Shown here piece after piece: positions 35,142 through 44,857 of a stretch of DNA of 64,000 nucleotides; position 1 is the stretch's first letter; each line of letters opens with the position of its first letter. The position numbers and the translations under genes were made by a program. The DNA lies in NCBI RefSeq assembly GCF_014841615.1, contig NZ_JACYUG010000006.1, positions 167,949 to 231,948 on the forward strand, read 5' to 3'. This stretch comes from Sphingomonas sp. CFBP 8760. Its GTDB lineage: Bacteria; Pseudomonadota; Alphaproteobacteria; Sphingomonadales; Sphingomonadaceae. Under the pieces are notes generated by a model. The model did no database searches. It was not told the DNA's origin and saw nothing but the letters and a program-made list of their open reading frames with translations.

Positions 35142-36170
35142 ATGACGATGGCTAAAACAGCGCCTAGAACAGCAGTAGTGACGGGCGGCAGCGCCGGTAT
35201 CGGTCTGGCGACGGCGGAAAGACTGGCCAAGGCGGGCTGGCAGGTCGCGATCATCGCGCGCGATCAGGAACGGCTCGACGCCGCGCGCGCCATGCTGGCG
35301 GCGCACGGCACGGCCATCCTGGCGATCAGCGCCGATGTCGCCGATGCCGAGGCCGTCGATGCCGCCGCCGACCGGATCGAGCGGGAACTGGGGCCGATCG
35401 GGGCATGGGTGAACAACGCCATGTCGACCGTGGTGGCCCCAGCCGACCGGATCACCCCGGCGGAGTATCAGCGGGTCACCGGGACCACCTATCTCAGCCA
35501 GGTGTACGGCACGCTGGCCGCGCTGCGCCATATGAAGCCGCGCGGACACGGGGCCATCGTGCAGGTGTCGTCGGGTCTCGGGATTCGCGCGGTGCCGTTG
35601 CAGGCCGCCTATTGCGCCGCCAAGTTCGCGGTATCCGGCTTCACCGATGCGCTGCGCGCCGAACTGATCGGCGACAAGGTGCCGGTGACGTTGTCGGTGG
35701 TCTATCTGCCCGCGGTCAACACGCCGCAGCCGGGCTGGGCGCGTAACCATACCGGGCGTGAACAGGTTCTGCCCGATCCGCTGTTCGATCCGCGCCTGTG
35801 CGCCGAGGCGATCGTGTCGGCGATCGACCATCCCCAGCGCGAGATCTGGGTGGGGCGCTCCACGCTCCAGATGGCGATCGCGCAGGCGCTGGTGCCGAAC
35901 TTCGCCGACCGGCAGGCCAGCGGGTTCGCGGAGCAGCAACTGGGCGACGCGACGGGATCGAAGACCGGCAACCTCGATGCGCCCGTGCCCGGCCCCGCCC
36001 GGATCGACGGCGACGCCACCGACCGCGCGATCTCGAACCGGCACGAATTCTTCACGTCGCGCCAGCGTGACATGCTCAAGATCGGGATCGGCGGCGGGAT
36101 CGCCGGGCTGGGGGCGCTGGCCGGCTTCGGCCTCTCGCACCTGCGGTCACGATCGAACCGCAACGGCTGA
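35142..36170 (+). CDS. SDR-family oxidoreductase with C-terminal membrane anchor
   Basis: A 342-aa SDR. It has TGGSAGIG (cofactor loop), NNAM in place of NNAG, catalytic Ser in VQVSSGLG, and YCAAK. About 90 residues longer than a classical SDR, it ends in a glycine-rich hydrophobic segment (IGIGGGIAGLGALAGFGL) followed by basic residues, which suggests tail anchoring in the inner membrane. Such long SDRs often act on lipids or hydrophobic substrates, but that is inference. ATG 35142 and 35148 are both possible. It converges with the next gene, 10 bp apart. Confidence 0.82.
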   Translation: MTMAKTAPRTAVVTGGSAGIGLATAERLAKAGWQVAIIARDQERLDAARAMLAAHGTAILAISADVADAEAVDAAADRIERELGPIGAWVNNAMSTVVAPADRITPAEYQRVTGTTYLSQVYGTLAALRHMKPRGHGAIVQVSSGLGIRAVPLQAAYCAAKFAVSGFTDALRAELIGDKVPVTLSVVYLPAVNTPQPGWARNHTGREQVLPDPLFDPRLCAEAIVSAIDHPQREIWVGRSTLQMAIAQALVPNFADRQASGFAEQQLGDATGSKTGNLDAPVPGPARIDGDATDRAISNRHEFFTSRQRDMLKIGIGGGIAGLGALAGFGLSHLRSRSNRNG

Positions 36171-36180
36171 TATCCGGGGG

Positions 36181-37119
36181 TCAGGCCGGCGGCGCCACCA
36201 TCCCGGCCAGCCGCCTGCCCGACAGCCATGCCGCCTCGACCCGGCTGCCGGGCAGCCAGTCGCCGCAGACGCCCAGTCGCCGCGCCCCGTCCCACAGCGC
36301 GTCCTGACCCAGCCGTCCCGATTTCGCGTAGCGCCAGCGATGGGCGCTGGTGGCGATCGGTGACGGCAGGTCCACGCCGCTGTCTTCGGTGAACGCCGCG
36401 ATCAGCGCCCCTTCCACGCTGGCGGGGTCGTCCTCGATATGCTCGGTCGACCATGCCGCGGTCGCCTGCAATACCCACGCCTCCGCCGCGGCGCGACCGG
36501 GCTTGGACGAGTTGCGCACGGCGGAGGCGATGATGCCCCGGTCGGCCAGACGATCGGCCCCGATCGGCAGCCGCCGGTCATAAGCCGCCATCACCGTCCA
36601 GCACGGATCGGACGGCGTCGCCCGCGCCTGCCCGGCCCAGTCCGGCCGGTATGCCTCGACCAGCGGGGCGACCTGTTCGGCGGGCACCGCGACGATCGCC
36701 GCGTCGAACGGCATCGCGTCGACATCGTCGCCATGGCAGGCCCAGCCATCGCCGGTCCGCGTCAGCCGGTCGATACGGCGATGCCAGCGCACGTCCAGAT
36801 GCGCGGCGAGATCGCGGATCGGGGCGTTCATCGCCGGGGTGCCGACCCAGGCATCGTCACCCGCCGCCGCCCAGCGCGCGACATGGCCGCCATCGGCCCA
36901 GCGTTCGATCCGGGCGACGAACGCCGGGTCGCGCGCGGTCATGTATTGCGCCCCGTGATCGAACCCGATCTCGCCAAGGTCGGTCGTCAGCCGCCGCGTC
37001 GACATGCGACCGCCCGGACCACGCCCCTTGTCGAACACGACGACGTCATGGCCCGCCTCCACCAGCGCGGTCGCGCAGGACAGGCCCGCCATGCCGGCCC
37101 CGACAATCCCGATCCGCAT
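36181..37119 (-). CDS. Renalase-like FAD-dependent oxidoreductase
   Basis: A 312-aa FAD-binding protein. The N-terminus MRIGIVGAGMAGLSCATAL is a Rossmann dinucleotide site with the downstream acidic residue (VVFDKGRGPGGRMSTRR), and the C-terminus GVCGDWLPGSRVEAAWLSGR is the second FAD motif. This pattern matches the renalase/amine-oxidase-like family, thought to oxidise isomeric forms of dihydronicotinamide dinucleotides. It lies 3 bp downstream of the photolyase gene on the same strand, so the two are surely co-transcribed. Its exact reaction here is unproven. Confidence 0.8.
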   Translation of the reverse strand: MRIGIVGAGMAGLSCATALVEAGHDVVVFDKGRGPGGRMSTRRLTTDLGEIGFDHGAQYMTARDPAFVARIERWADGGHVARWAAAGDDAWVGTPAMNAPIRDLAAHLDVRWHRRIDRLTRTGDGWACHGDDVDAMPFDAAIVAVPAEQVAPLVEAYRPDWAGQARATPSDPCWTVMAAYDRRLPIGADRLADRGIIASAVRNSSKPGRAAAEAWVLQATAAWSTEHIEDDPASVEGALIAAFTEDSGVDLPSPIATSAHRWRYAKSGRLGQDALWDGARRLGVCGDWLPGSRVEAAWLSGRRLAGMVAPPA

Positions 37120-37122
37120 CCG

Positions 37123-38619
37123 TTATTCCTCCAGCAGCCGTGCCGTGGCCTCATGACCCGGCCCGATATACGCGTTGCGGGGCAGCGTCGCCGGCACCGA
37201 CACGGCGGGGACCGCCCGTGATGCCGCCGTCGCCAGCCATGCCGCCCCGCCATCCCGGTGGCGGGTCGATCCGTCGCCGCGCCGCGCGACCCGGCCATAG
37301 ACCGCCCGCTCGTTATCGGCGGGCGCGCCCGCGAACATCGCCGCGATGTTGCCATAGGTGGACGGGTCCCGGCCATCCAGGCTCAGTCGATCGTTCAGGT
37401 AACAGGCGGTGGCCCAGGCGGTGTCGGGATCGGGCGTCATCGCGATGATCCGCTTGCCCCAGTACATGCGCAGGTTGTTGTGCATCCAGCCATCGATCAG
37501 GAACTGGCGCTGGCAGGCGTTCCAGCTTTCGTCGCGCGTCTCGCCGCGCAGCATCGCCGTCAGCGTCTCCGCCTCGGGCCGGGGATCATCTGCATGGTCC
37601 GCCAGCGTGTCCCGCGCCCAGGCCGGCACGCGGTCGTATCGGGCCGGCGCGTCCAGCGTGCGTGCCTGATGGTGGAACCACTCGCGCCAGCCGAGCAGTT
37701 CGTCGGCGAACTTGGCCTTGTGCCGGGCACCGGCGGCGGCCGCCGTCACCGCGGCCATCACCTCGCGCGGCCCCAGCACGCCGAAATGGAGATAGGGCGA
37801 CAGTCCGCTCGCCCCTTCCGGTCGCGTCGCGTCGTTGCGGGCGGTGGCGTAACCGGGCAGCACGTCCGCGACCAGCCGGTGCAGCCGGTCCTGCGCCGCG
37901 ACGCGACCGGCCGGGTGCATGACGCTGGCCGGCAGGCTGTGATCGATCGACAGCCCGGCGATCAGCGCGTCGGTATCCATCCCCTCGATCCGGTCCGGCG
38001 TGAAGGGCAGCGGGCCGTCATGGGGCGCGACCGTCGGCACCACGTCCTCCCCCGCCATCCAGCCGGCCCGCTCCGGCTCGTGCCGCCGCAGGAAACCGGA
38101 TCGCCCGCGCACATCGTCGCCGATCACGGCGGGCGGGACCAGGCAGGCCGCGTTGACCGCGAACACCGCCACGGCCGCGCGCGCGGCGACCCGTTCCGAC
38201 TGCCGGCGCGCGACGAAGGCAGGCTGATCCTCCAACACGATCGCCGCGGCGTTCGCGCCGAGGCGGTGGACCAGCCCACGCTCACGATGCCCGGCACGAT
38301 CGACATGGTGGACGCAGGTCAGCCCCCGCGCCCGGCAATCCGCCGCCAGATCGCGACCGGCCCCCAGGATGAAATGGTGCAGGCGATCCGACGCATAGGG
38401 ATAATCCTCGGCGATGCCGTGATAGACCAGCACCGGCAGCCGCAATGCGTTGCCGAGGCACACGGCCGCGTCGATCACCGGGTTGTCGCGCCCCCGCAAC
38501 GCCTGTTGCAGCCAGCACAGCACATGATCCCCGGTCGTGCCAAGGGGCTGGTCGTTGAGCGCACGCACCCGTGGCGCCTCCCGCCAGTCGGCAAGCCCCG
38601 TCGGCAGATCGCGCGTCAT
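37123..38619 (-). CDS. Deoxyribodipyrimidine photolyase, class II-like
   Basis: A 498-aa cryptochrome/photolyase-superfamily protein. The N-terminal alpha/beta antenna domain (DHVLCWLQQALRGRDNPVID, VYHGIAEDYPYAS) and the C-terminal FAD domain are both complete. Class II features are WNACQRQFLIDG, WMHNNLRMYWGKRII and LNDRLSLDGRDPSTYGNIA. These enzymes split UV-induced pyrimidine dimers with blue light; a cryptochrome role cannot be excluded. The start codon overlaps the stop of the upstream monooxygenase by 4 bp and the renalase-like gene follows 3 bp later, giving a three-flavoprotein operon. Confidence 0.85.
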   Translation of the reverse strand: MTRDLPTGLADWREAPRVRALNDQPLGTTGDHVLCWLQQALRGRDNPVIDAAVCLGNALRLPVLVYHGIAEDYPYASDRLHHFILGAGRDLAADCRARGLTCVHHVDRAGHRERGLVHRLGANAAAIVLEDQPAFVARRQSERVAARAAVAVFAVNAACLVPPAVIGDDVRGRSGFLRRHEPERAGWMAGEDVVPTVAPHDGPLPFTPDRIEGMDTDALIAGLSIDHSLPASVMHPAGRVAAQDRLHRLVADVLPGYATARNDATRPEGASGLSPYLHFGVLGPREVMAAVTAAAAGARHKAKFADELLGWREWFHHQARTLDAPARYDRVPAWARDTLADHADDPRPEAETLTAMLRGETRDESWNACQRQFLIDGWMHNNLRMYWGKRIIAMTPDPDTAWATACYLNDRLSLDGRDPSTYGNIAAMFAGAPADNERAVYGRVARRGDGSTRHRDGGAAWLATAASRAVPAVSVPATLPRNAYIGPGHEATARLLEE

Positions 38620-39962
38620 CGCTTCATGCTCCCCGACATCCGTCCTGTCCGCCCGGCCGCACGGGCGGAGGCCCGGCGCCAGGCCACGAACGCGATCACA
38701 CCCACGCCACCCAGCGCGACGATCGGTACCCCGCCGCCGCCCGGGCGGCCACGCGGCTCCACCTGTTTTCCGCCGGGCGGGTGATCGTCATACCGCGACA
38801 GGTCGACATCCTTCGACCGCCCCCCGAACAGCTTGCCGGTGACGCGGCGCACCACGGGGCGGCTCGCCACGTTCAGCACCGCGTGCAGCAGGCGGATACC
38901 CGGCCGGCTGTGCGGATTGGCGAGGCGCGGCGCGATCGTCGGAACGCCCTGTGCATCCTCGACCATCGGCCGCATCGCCTGTTCATAGGCGGCGAACGCC
39001 GTCGGCACGTCGGCGGTGCGGATCAGTTCCGCCGCCAGCACATAGGCACCGGTGATCGCCAGCGTCGTGCCATAGCCGGCGATCGGGGTGGCGCACCACG
39101 CGGCGTCGCCGGTCAGGGCCACGCACCCGGCCGACCAGCGCGGCATCCGCACCTGCCGAAGGACATCGAAATAGAAATCGTCGGTGTCCGCCATGCCGGC
39201 CAGCACGCGCCCGGTCTGCCAGCCAGCCCCGGCAAAGCGGTCCCGCAGCCACGATTTCTGGCGGTCGGCGTCCCAGTCCTGCTCGCCGCCGGGCGGTTGC
39301 TGCACCGACAGCATGGCGCGGGTGGTGCCGTGCCGGTCGGGGCGGAGCGACACGCTGCGACCGCCCGGTGCGTTGTACCACCGCCACATCCGGTCATCGT
39401 CCGGCATCCGCGGGATGGTGAAATAGGCGATCGTCAGGTTCATCCAGCGCGACCGGTTCTCCCCCGGGAACACCAGCGCGCGCGTCGCCGATCCCACCCC
39501 CTCCGCGATGATGACCGCGTCATATCGCTCGACATGGCCGCTGGCGAAGGTGACGGTCGCCCCCGTGCCGGCCTGCCCGATATCGGCGATGCGATCGCCG
39601 AAGCGATAGGTCGAATGCTCGCGGGCCGCGTCGTACAGCAATCGGGCCAGGTCGCCGCGCAATATCTCCATCTCGGCGGTCGGCCCGTCGGTGCCGTCGG
39701 CGGGGAAAGCGGCCGCCACCCGGCCGTCCCCCCCGACCCATGCCGTGCCCTCCTCGCCCGTACCATGATCCAGCGCGGCGCGCTCCAGCCCCATCCGGCG
39801 CATCACGTCGCGACCGACGCCGCGAACGTCGATGTTCTGGCCGCCGTCACGGAAGGCGGGCGCCCGCTCGACCACGGTGACGTCGAAGCCGGCGCGGCCA
39901 AGCCACCAAGCGACGGTATTGCCGGCGACGCTCGCGCCGGCGATCAGGATATGGCGGGACAT
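38616..39962 (-). CDS. FAD-dependent monooxygenase (PHBH-fold) with C-terminal hydrophobic anchor
   Basis: A 448-aa flavoprotein. The start at 39962 follows GAGGAG and gives MSRHILIAGASVAGNTVAWW, the FAD Rossmann motif. DGGQNIDVRG and GDAAWCATPIAGYG supply the other FAD-contacting motifs of the p-hydroxybenzoate-hydroxylase fold. After about residue 370 come a basic, Gly/Pro-rich linker and a hydrophobic stretch (VPIVALGGVGVIAFVAW) with a basic tail, which looks like a membrane anchor. Relatives hydroxylate aromatic compounds or antibiotics such as tetracycline; no substrate is evident. It heads the photolyase operon and is divergent from the deacetylase gene. Confidence 0.83.
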   Translation of the reverse strand: MSRHILIAGASVAGNTVAWWLGRAGFDVTVVERAPAFRDGGQNIDVRGVGRDVMRRMGLERAALDHGTGEEGTAWVGGDGRVAAAFPADGTDGPTAEMEILRGDLARLLYDAAREHSTYRFGDRIADIGQAGTGATVTFASGHVERYDAVIIAEGVGSATRALVFPGENRSRWMNLTIAYFTIPRMPDDDRMWRWYNAPGGRSVSLRPDRHGTTRAMLSVQQPPGGEQDWDADRQKSWLRDRFAGAGWQTGRVLAGMADTDDFYFDVLRQVRMPRWSAGCVALTGDAAWCATPIAGYGTTLAITGAYVLAAELIRTADVPTAFAAYEQAMRPMVEDAQGVPTIAPRLANPHSRPGIRLLHAVLNVASRPVVRRVTGKLFGGRSKDVDLSRYDDHPPGGKQVEPRGRPGGGGVPIVALGGVGVIAFVAWRRASARAAGRTGRMSGSMKR

Positions 39963-40092
39963 GGAAAGGCTGCTCCTCGTCCCGCTCAACGATCGGCAGC
40001 CGATAAGTCGCCCGGCCATCCCGATAATCCGCCCGATACTCCGTGCCGCCATGCCGGGGCGGCGTTTGCCCGGCTGGCGCGTTCCGGCCATC

Positions 40093-40971
40093 ATGAGCCA
40101 CTCCCATGACCGCTATCCCTATAGCGCCATCGTCGATCGCCCGGCCTATGACTGGCCGGGCGGCCGTCGCCTCGCCCTCTATCTGGGCGTCAATCACGAG
40201 GTGTTCGATTTCGGCGGCGGAATGGGACCGCAACTCGCCCCGTCGCAGACCGAACCCGACGTGATGAACTATGCGTGGCGCGATTACGGCAACCGCGTCG
40301 GGGCATGGCGGTTGATCGGCCTGTTCGACCGGCTGACGCTGCGCACCACCGCGCTGCTCAATGCCGATGTGCTCGACCGGTGCCCCGGTCTGGCGGAGGC
40401 ATGTCGGGACCGGGGCGACGAGATCGTCGCGCACGGCGGCAGCAACGCGAAGGCGCAGGGCAGCATGTTCCGCCCCGGCGAGGACCGGATGATCGCCGAC
40501 GTGACCGACCGGCTGGCCAGTCTGGGCGTCCGCCCCACCGGATGGCTGGGTCCGTGGATTTCCGAAAGCCGCCACACCCCGGATCTGCTCGCCAAGGCCG
40601 GCTATCGCTATGTCCTCGACTGGGCGCATGACGATCAGCCGACCCGTCTGTCGACCGCCCATGGCGGGTTGCTGTCGGTGCCCTATTCGCAGGAGATCAA
40701 CGACCTGCCCGCCATCGTCGCCCGCCATCAGGAGGCGGAGGGGTTCGCGGGGATGATCCGCGATGCGGTCGCGCAGTTGCTGTCGGAATGCGATCGTCGC
40801 CCGCTCGTCCTCGGCATCGCGCTCCACCCCTTCATCATGGGGCAGGCGCACCGCGTGCCCGCCCTCGCACGGGTGCTGACCGAATTGCGCGAGGCCGACG
40901 ATCCCCGCATCTGGTGGACGACCGCCGGCGAGATCGCCGCGCATGTCGAGGCGAACGGACTGGCCGCCTGA
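40093..40971 (+). CDS. Polysaccharide deacetylase-family protein (NodB fold)
   Basis: A 292-aa carbohydrate-esterase-4-like protein. The NodB fold is visible from LALYLGVNHEVFDFGG through TTALLNADVLDRCPGL, DEIVAHGGSNAKAQ, GPWISESRHTPDLLAKAGYRYVLDW to GIALHPFIMGQAHRV. The classical metal motif HS/TxxH is not evident (HGGSNAK stands in its place), as in the branch close to allantoinase-type PuuE proteins. It may therefore act on a small amide and not on chitin. No signal peptide is seen, which also favours a cytoplasmic small substrate. The start is the ATG at 40093. Confidence 0.75.
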   Translation: MSHSHDRYPYSAIVDRPAYDWPGGRRLALYLGVNHEVFDFGGGMGPQLAPSQTEPDVMNYAWRDYGNRVGAWRLIGLFDRLTLRTTALLNADVLDRCPGLAEACRDRGDEIVAHGGSNAKAQGSMFRPGEDRMIADVTDRLASLGVRPTGWLGPWISESRHTPDLLAKAGYRYVLDWAHDDQPTRLSTAHGGLLSVPYSQEINDLPAIVARHQEAEGFAGMIRDAVAQLLSECDRRPLVLGIALHPFIMGQAHRVPALARVLTELREADDPRIWWTTAGEIAAHVEANGLAA

Positions 40972-41004
40972 CCCGCCCCGCCCCGTTGCGCGGCGATCAG
41001 CCGG

Positions 41005-42843
41005 TCAGGCCGCCGTCGGAACCAGCCCGACCGGCGATCGACCCGCCCCCGTCCGGACCTGACCGGACCGGCGCACCTGCGCGCCACGTCCGCCCCTGTC
41101 GGGCCGCGCGACCTTGAACCGGCTGGCCTGATCGGCAAGCTGCCCGACATCGCCCGCCAGATTGCGCGCGGCGGCGGAGGTCTGTTCCACCATCGCGGCG
41201 TTCTGCTGGGTCGATTGGTCCATCATCCCGATCGCCGCCGAAATCTGGGTGATCGCCGCCGACTGCGCCTGATTGTCCGCCGCCATCGTCGCCAGCAGTT
41301 CATGCACCTGCGTCACGTCGCCCGAGATGTTGGCAAGTGCGCCATCGACCTTGGTCACCGCTTCGACCGCGGTGACGATATCGGTCTGCGTCATCGTCAA
41401 CTGGTCACGCGCCCGCTTGGCTTCTTCTTCGGCCCGCATCGCCAGCGCCGACACCAGATCGGCCACCACCGCAAAGCCACGCCCGGCATCCCCCGCCCGG
41501 CCCGCTTCGACCGCGGCGTTCATCGCCAGCACCCGCGTCTGGAACGCGATCTTGTCGAGACCCTCGATGACGCTGTCGATGCCCTTGGCACTGTCGCTGA
41601 CGCGGCCCATCGCCTGCACCGCCTCGTCCGCCACCGCGCGACCGCCACCGACCGTGGCGATCGCCTGATCGGCGCGTTCCACCGTCCGTGTCGCCGCCAC
41701 CGCCGACGCACGCAGGCGGCCGTCCATCTGCGTCACCGACGCGGCGGTCTGCTCCAGCGAGGCGGCGTTGCTTTCGGTGCGGCGCGCCAAGTCTTCGGAC
41801 GCCTGCGCGATCTCGCCGGAGCCGGTGCGGATCGCGGTCGCGCTTTCCGATACCGAGCCGATCAGGTCGTGCAGCCTGTGCAGCGCGCCGTTGAAGTTGG
41901 CCTTCAAGGCCGCATATTCGGCGGGGAAATCCGTATCGATCGTCGTGGTCAGGTCGCCCCCCGACAGGTGCGACAGATGGATGGATACGGTATCGACCAC
42001 CATCTTCTGCTCGGCATCGGTGCGGGCCTTCGCCTGATCGGCCGCCTGTTTGGCGATGCCGTCCTGCCGGAACACGGCCACCGCGCGCGCCATCTCGCCG
42101 ATCTCGTCATGCCGTTCGGTACCGGGCACGGACAGGTCGTGGCGTCCCTGCGCCAGCGCGGTCATCATCTGCCCCATCGCCGCCACGGGGCGAAACATGA
42201 CGCGCGCCGCGATCATGCACCCGGCAGCGGCGATCAGGGTCACCACGATGGCGATCGCCAGTTGCCGGCGCTCCACCGAATCGACCTGCGCGAAGAAGTC
42301 CGCGGTCGGGATGCCGACGAACAGCACGCCGATCACCCGGCCATCGGCATCCCTGATCGGATCATAGGCGGCGAAATAGGGCTTGCCGAGGATATCGGTC
42401 GTGCCGCGATAGCGTTCGCCACGGCCCAGCACCGCGTCATGGGCCGGCCCCTGCTTCAGCGTGGTGCCGATCGCCCGCTTCCCGTCGTCCTTCTTAACGT
42501 TGGTGCTGATCCGCATGTCCTCCCGGAATATCGTCGCCGTGCCACCGACCAGCGACTTGATGCGGTCGACCACCGCATCGTTGCCGTTGAGGAGCGTCCC
42601 GCCGACATAGAGGCGATCGCCCTCGGCCCGGAAGCCCTTGCCGGCGGTATGCAGGACCGACCAGGCGACGCGCATGTTGCTTTCCTGGCGCTCGGCACCC
42701 TGGATCGCCGCGCTGTCGTACAACACGGTATGCATGCCGATCGCGGTCGTCGCGGACAACGCGATCAGGGCGATGACGATCATGATCGTCATCTTCGCCG
42801 ACATGCGCAGCCGGTTGAGCGTGTTGCCGATCGCCCTCGTCAT
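41005..42843 (-). CDS. Methyl-accepting chemotaxis protein with Cache-type periplasmic sensor
   Basis: A 612-aa transducer. The start at 42843 follows GAGGAAGTGACC. A first membrane helix (MTIMIVIALIALSATTAIG) leads to a periplasmic domain of about 160 residues resembling Cache families (TATIFREDMRISTNV, GKPYFAAYDPIRDADGRVIGVLFVGI), then a second helix (LAIAIVVTLIAAAGCMIAAR), HAMP and the signalling coiled coil. The hairpin tip reads KIAFQTRVLAMNAAVEAGRAGDAGRGFAVVA when overlapped, with Arg where most receptors have Asn after FQT. No other che gene is in the window. The ligand is unknown. Confidence 0.88.
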   Translation of the reverse strand: MTRAIGNTLNRLRMSAKMTIMIVIALIALSATTAIGMHTVLYDSAAIQGAERQESNMRVAWSVLHTAGKGFRAEGDRLYVGGTLLNGNDAVVDRIKSLVGGTATIFREDMRISTNVKKDDGKRAIGTTLKQGPAHDAVLGRGERYRGTTDILGKPYFAAYDPIRDADGRVIGVLFVGIPTADFFAQVDSVERRQLAIAIVVTLIAAAGCMIAARVMFRPVAAMGQMMTALAQGRHDLSVPGTERHDEIGEMARAVAVFRQDGIAKQAADQAKARTDAEQKMVVDTVSIHLSHLSGGDLTTTIDTDFPAEYAALKANFNGALHRLHDLIGSVSESATAIRTGSGEIAQASEDLARRTESNAASLEQTAASVTQMDGRLRASAVAATRTVERADQAIATVGGGRAVADEAVQAMGRVSDSAKGIDSVIEGLDKIAFQTRVLAMNAAVEAGRAGDAGRGFAVVADLVSALAMRAEEEAKRARDQLTMTQTDIVTAVEAVTKVDGALANISGDVTQVHELLATMAADNQAQSAAITQISAAIGMMDQSTQQNAAMVEQTSAAARNLAGDVGQLADQASRFKVARPDRGGRGAQVRRSGQVRTGAGRSPVGLVPTAA

Positions 42844-43138
42844 GGTCACTTCCTCGCATTCCGGTACGGGGCCGCGGTCGACGGCCGGTCGAATGAACGG
42901 GGGGACAAGCCCGATCCGCATCCCGCCGTCCCCATTATCCGCCGAATATTATAGCAGTCTTAATGCCCTTTCCGCCGCGGCCGCCGATGCGGACATCCGG
43001 CCGGAACATCCATGTTGCGTCACGGCGACCATCGGGCATGATGCCGCGGCAACCACGCCGGGAACATCCTTTGCGCCTTACCCTCGCCCTTACGCTGCCC
43101 ACCCCCGCCCCCACGCCCGTCATCGCGGAGCGGGCGAA

Positions 43139-44644
43139 GTGAGGGCGCCGTCCGCCCTGCGCCTCGCGGCGGTCGCGTTGCTGCTCGCCGGTGGCGGCGG
43201 CGCCGTCCACGCACAGGCCGACAAGCCCGCCGCGACCCCCGCGAAGAAGGCGGAGGACACCACGAAACGGCCGCCGCTGCCCGCCGACCGATCCATCGCG
43301 CAGACCGCGCGGATCGGCGGCCGGACGATCGCCTATCGCGCCACCGTCGGCACGATCACGGTTCGCGACGACACCGGCAAGGAGATCGGGCAGGTCACCT
43401 ATACCGCCTACACGGTGCCCGGCCGCGATCCCGGCCGCCCCGTCACCTTCGCCTTCAACGGCGGACCGGGGGCGGCATCCGTCTACCTCAATCTGGGGGC
43501 GGTCGGGCCGAAGCGCGTGCAGTTCGGCGCACAGGGGGATGCCCCGTCCGATGCGCCGATCGCGCGCGACAACCCCAACAGCTGGCTGGATTTCACCGAT
43601 CTGGTCTTCATCGATCCGATCGGCACCGGCTTCAGCCGCAGTCTGGTCGACGAGGCGGAAACGAAGAAGGTGTTCTTCGCGAACGATCCCGATATCCGGT
43701 ATCTGTCCAAGGTCGTCTACGACTGGCTGGTCGGGGAGCGGCGGCTGCGCTCGCCCAAATACCTGATGGGCGAAAGCTATGGCGGCTACCGCGCGCCGCG
43801 CATCGCCTATGAACTGCAATCGCAGATCGGGGTCGGCGTGAACGGCCTCATCATGGTGTCCCCCTATCTCGACCCCGCCGTCGGTGACGATGCCACCGCC
43901 CTGTCCCCCCTGCCATGGATGATCGGCCTGCCGTCGATGGCGGCGGCGACGCTGGAACGGCAGGGGCGGCTGACCCCGGCCGCGATGGCCGATGTGGAGG
44001 CGTATACCCGCGGCGATTTCGCCCGCGACCTGCTGCGCGGCCGATCCGATCCGGCGGCGACGGACCGGATCGTCACGCGCGTCACCGAACTGACCGGGCT
44101 GGAACCCGCGCTCGTCCGCCGGCGCGGCGGCCGGATCGACACCGGCACCTATCTGCGCGAGATCCACCGCGCCGACGGGACGATCGGCAGCGTGTACGAC
44201 TCCAACGTCACCGCCTTCGATCCCTTCCCCTGGTCCGCGCAGCAACAGTCGAACGATCCGATCCTCGACGCGCTGATCGCCCCCACGACCAGCGCGATGG
44301 TCGATTTCGTCACGCGCGAGGTCGGATGGAAGACCGACGCCCGCTACAACGCGCTGTCCTATGCCGTGAACCGCGCCTGGGATCGCGGCAAGCCGGCGGA
44401 CACGCCGGTCGCCGATCTGCGCAAGGCGATCGCCAACGATCCGAAGATGCGGGTGATGATCGTCCATGGCTGGGACGACCTGTCCTGCCCGTTTTTCGCC
44501 TCCCGCCTGATCGTCGACCAGATGCCGGCCTTCGGCCAGGCCGAACGCGTGCAGCTCCGCGTCTATGCGGGCGGCCACATGTTCTACAGCCGCAACGACA
44601 GCGGCGCCCAGTTCAAGGCGGATGCACGACAGATTTACCGGTGA
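43139..44644 (+). CDS. S10-family serine carboxypeptidase, exported
   Basis: A 501-aa peptidase. GTG 43139, preceded by GGAG, gives a signal peptide (LRLAAVALLLAGGGGAVHAQ); no ATG in the open frame gives one. The family motifs are FAFNGGPGAASVYLN, FIDPIGTGFSRS, GESYGGYRAPRIAYEL (nucleophile Ser213), HGWDDLSCPF (Asp447) and GGHMFYSR (His480), a full Ser-Asp-His triad. Enzymes of this family remove C-terminal residues from peptides, usually at acidic pH. The protein probably works in the periplasm. It stands alone, divergent from the chemotaxis receptor. Confidence 0.88.
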   Translation: MRAPSALRLAAVALLLAGGGGAVHAQADKPAATPAKKAEDTTKRPPLPADRSIAQTARIGGRTIAYRATVGTITVRDDTGKEIGQVTYTAYTVPGRDPGRPVTFAFNGGPGAASVYLNLGAVGPKRVQFGAQGDAPSDAPIARDNPNSWLDFTDLVFIDPIGTGFSRSLVDEAETKKVFFANDPDIRYLSKVVYDWLVGERRLRSPKYLMGESYGGYRAPRIAYELQSQIGVGVNGLIMVSPYLDPAVGDDATALSPLPWMIGLPSMAAATLERQGRLTPAAMADVEAYTRGDFARDLLRGRSDPAATDRIVTRVTELTGLEPALVRRRGGRIDTGTYLREIHRADGTIGSVYDSNVTAFDPFPWSAQQQSNDPILDALIAPTTSAMVDFVTREVGWKTDARYNALSYAVNRAWDRGKPADTPVADLRKAIANDPKMRVMIVHGWDDLSCPFFASRLIVDQMPAFGQAERVQLRVYAGGHMFYSRNDSGAQFKADARQIYR

Positions 44645-44724
44645 AGCCGGTCACGGCGACATTCTGGATGGCTCGCGCAGATGCCGCTGCGCGACCGCCC
44701 TCACCCGATGCCGCGCGCATCGGT

Positions 44725-44744
44725 CCGCCCCGTTTCCGGGGCGG
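44725..44744. terminator. Perfect hairpin between carboxypeptidase and tRNA-Ser
   Basis: CCGCCCCG and CGGGGCGG form an 8-bp stem with a TTTC loop, 80 bp after the carboxypeptidase stop. There is no long T-run. It may end convergent transcripts from both sides. Confidence 0.45.
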
Positions 44745-44767
44745 TCGGCGAATGTTTGATAATTAAA

Positions 44768-44857
<90 letters not shown>

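Noticed and set aside
40093..40971. Assigning the deacetylase-fold gene to the mannan locus as an acetylesterase
   Set aside because: It lies 9 kb away among unrelated genes, lacks a signal peptide and lacks the usual HxxxH metal motif.
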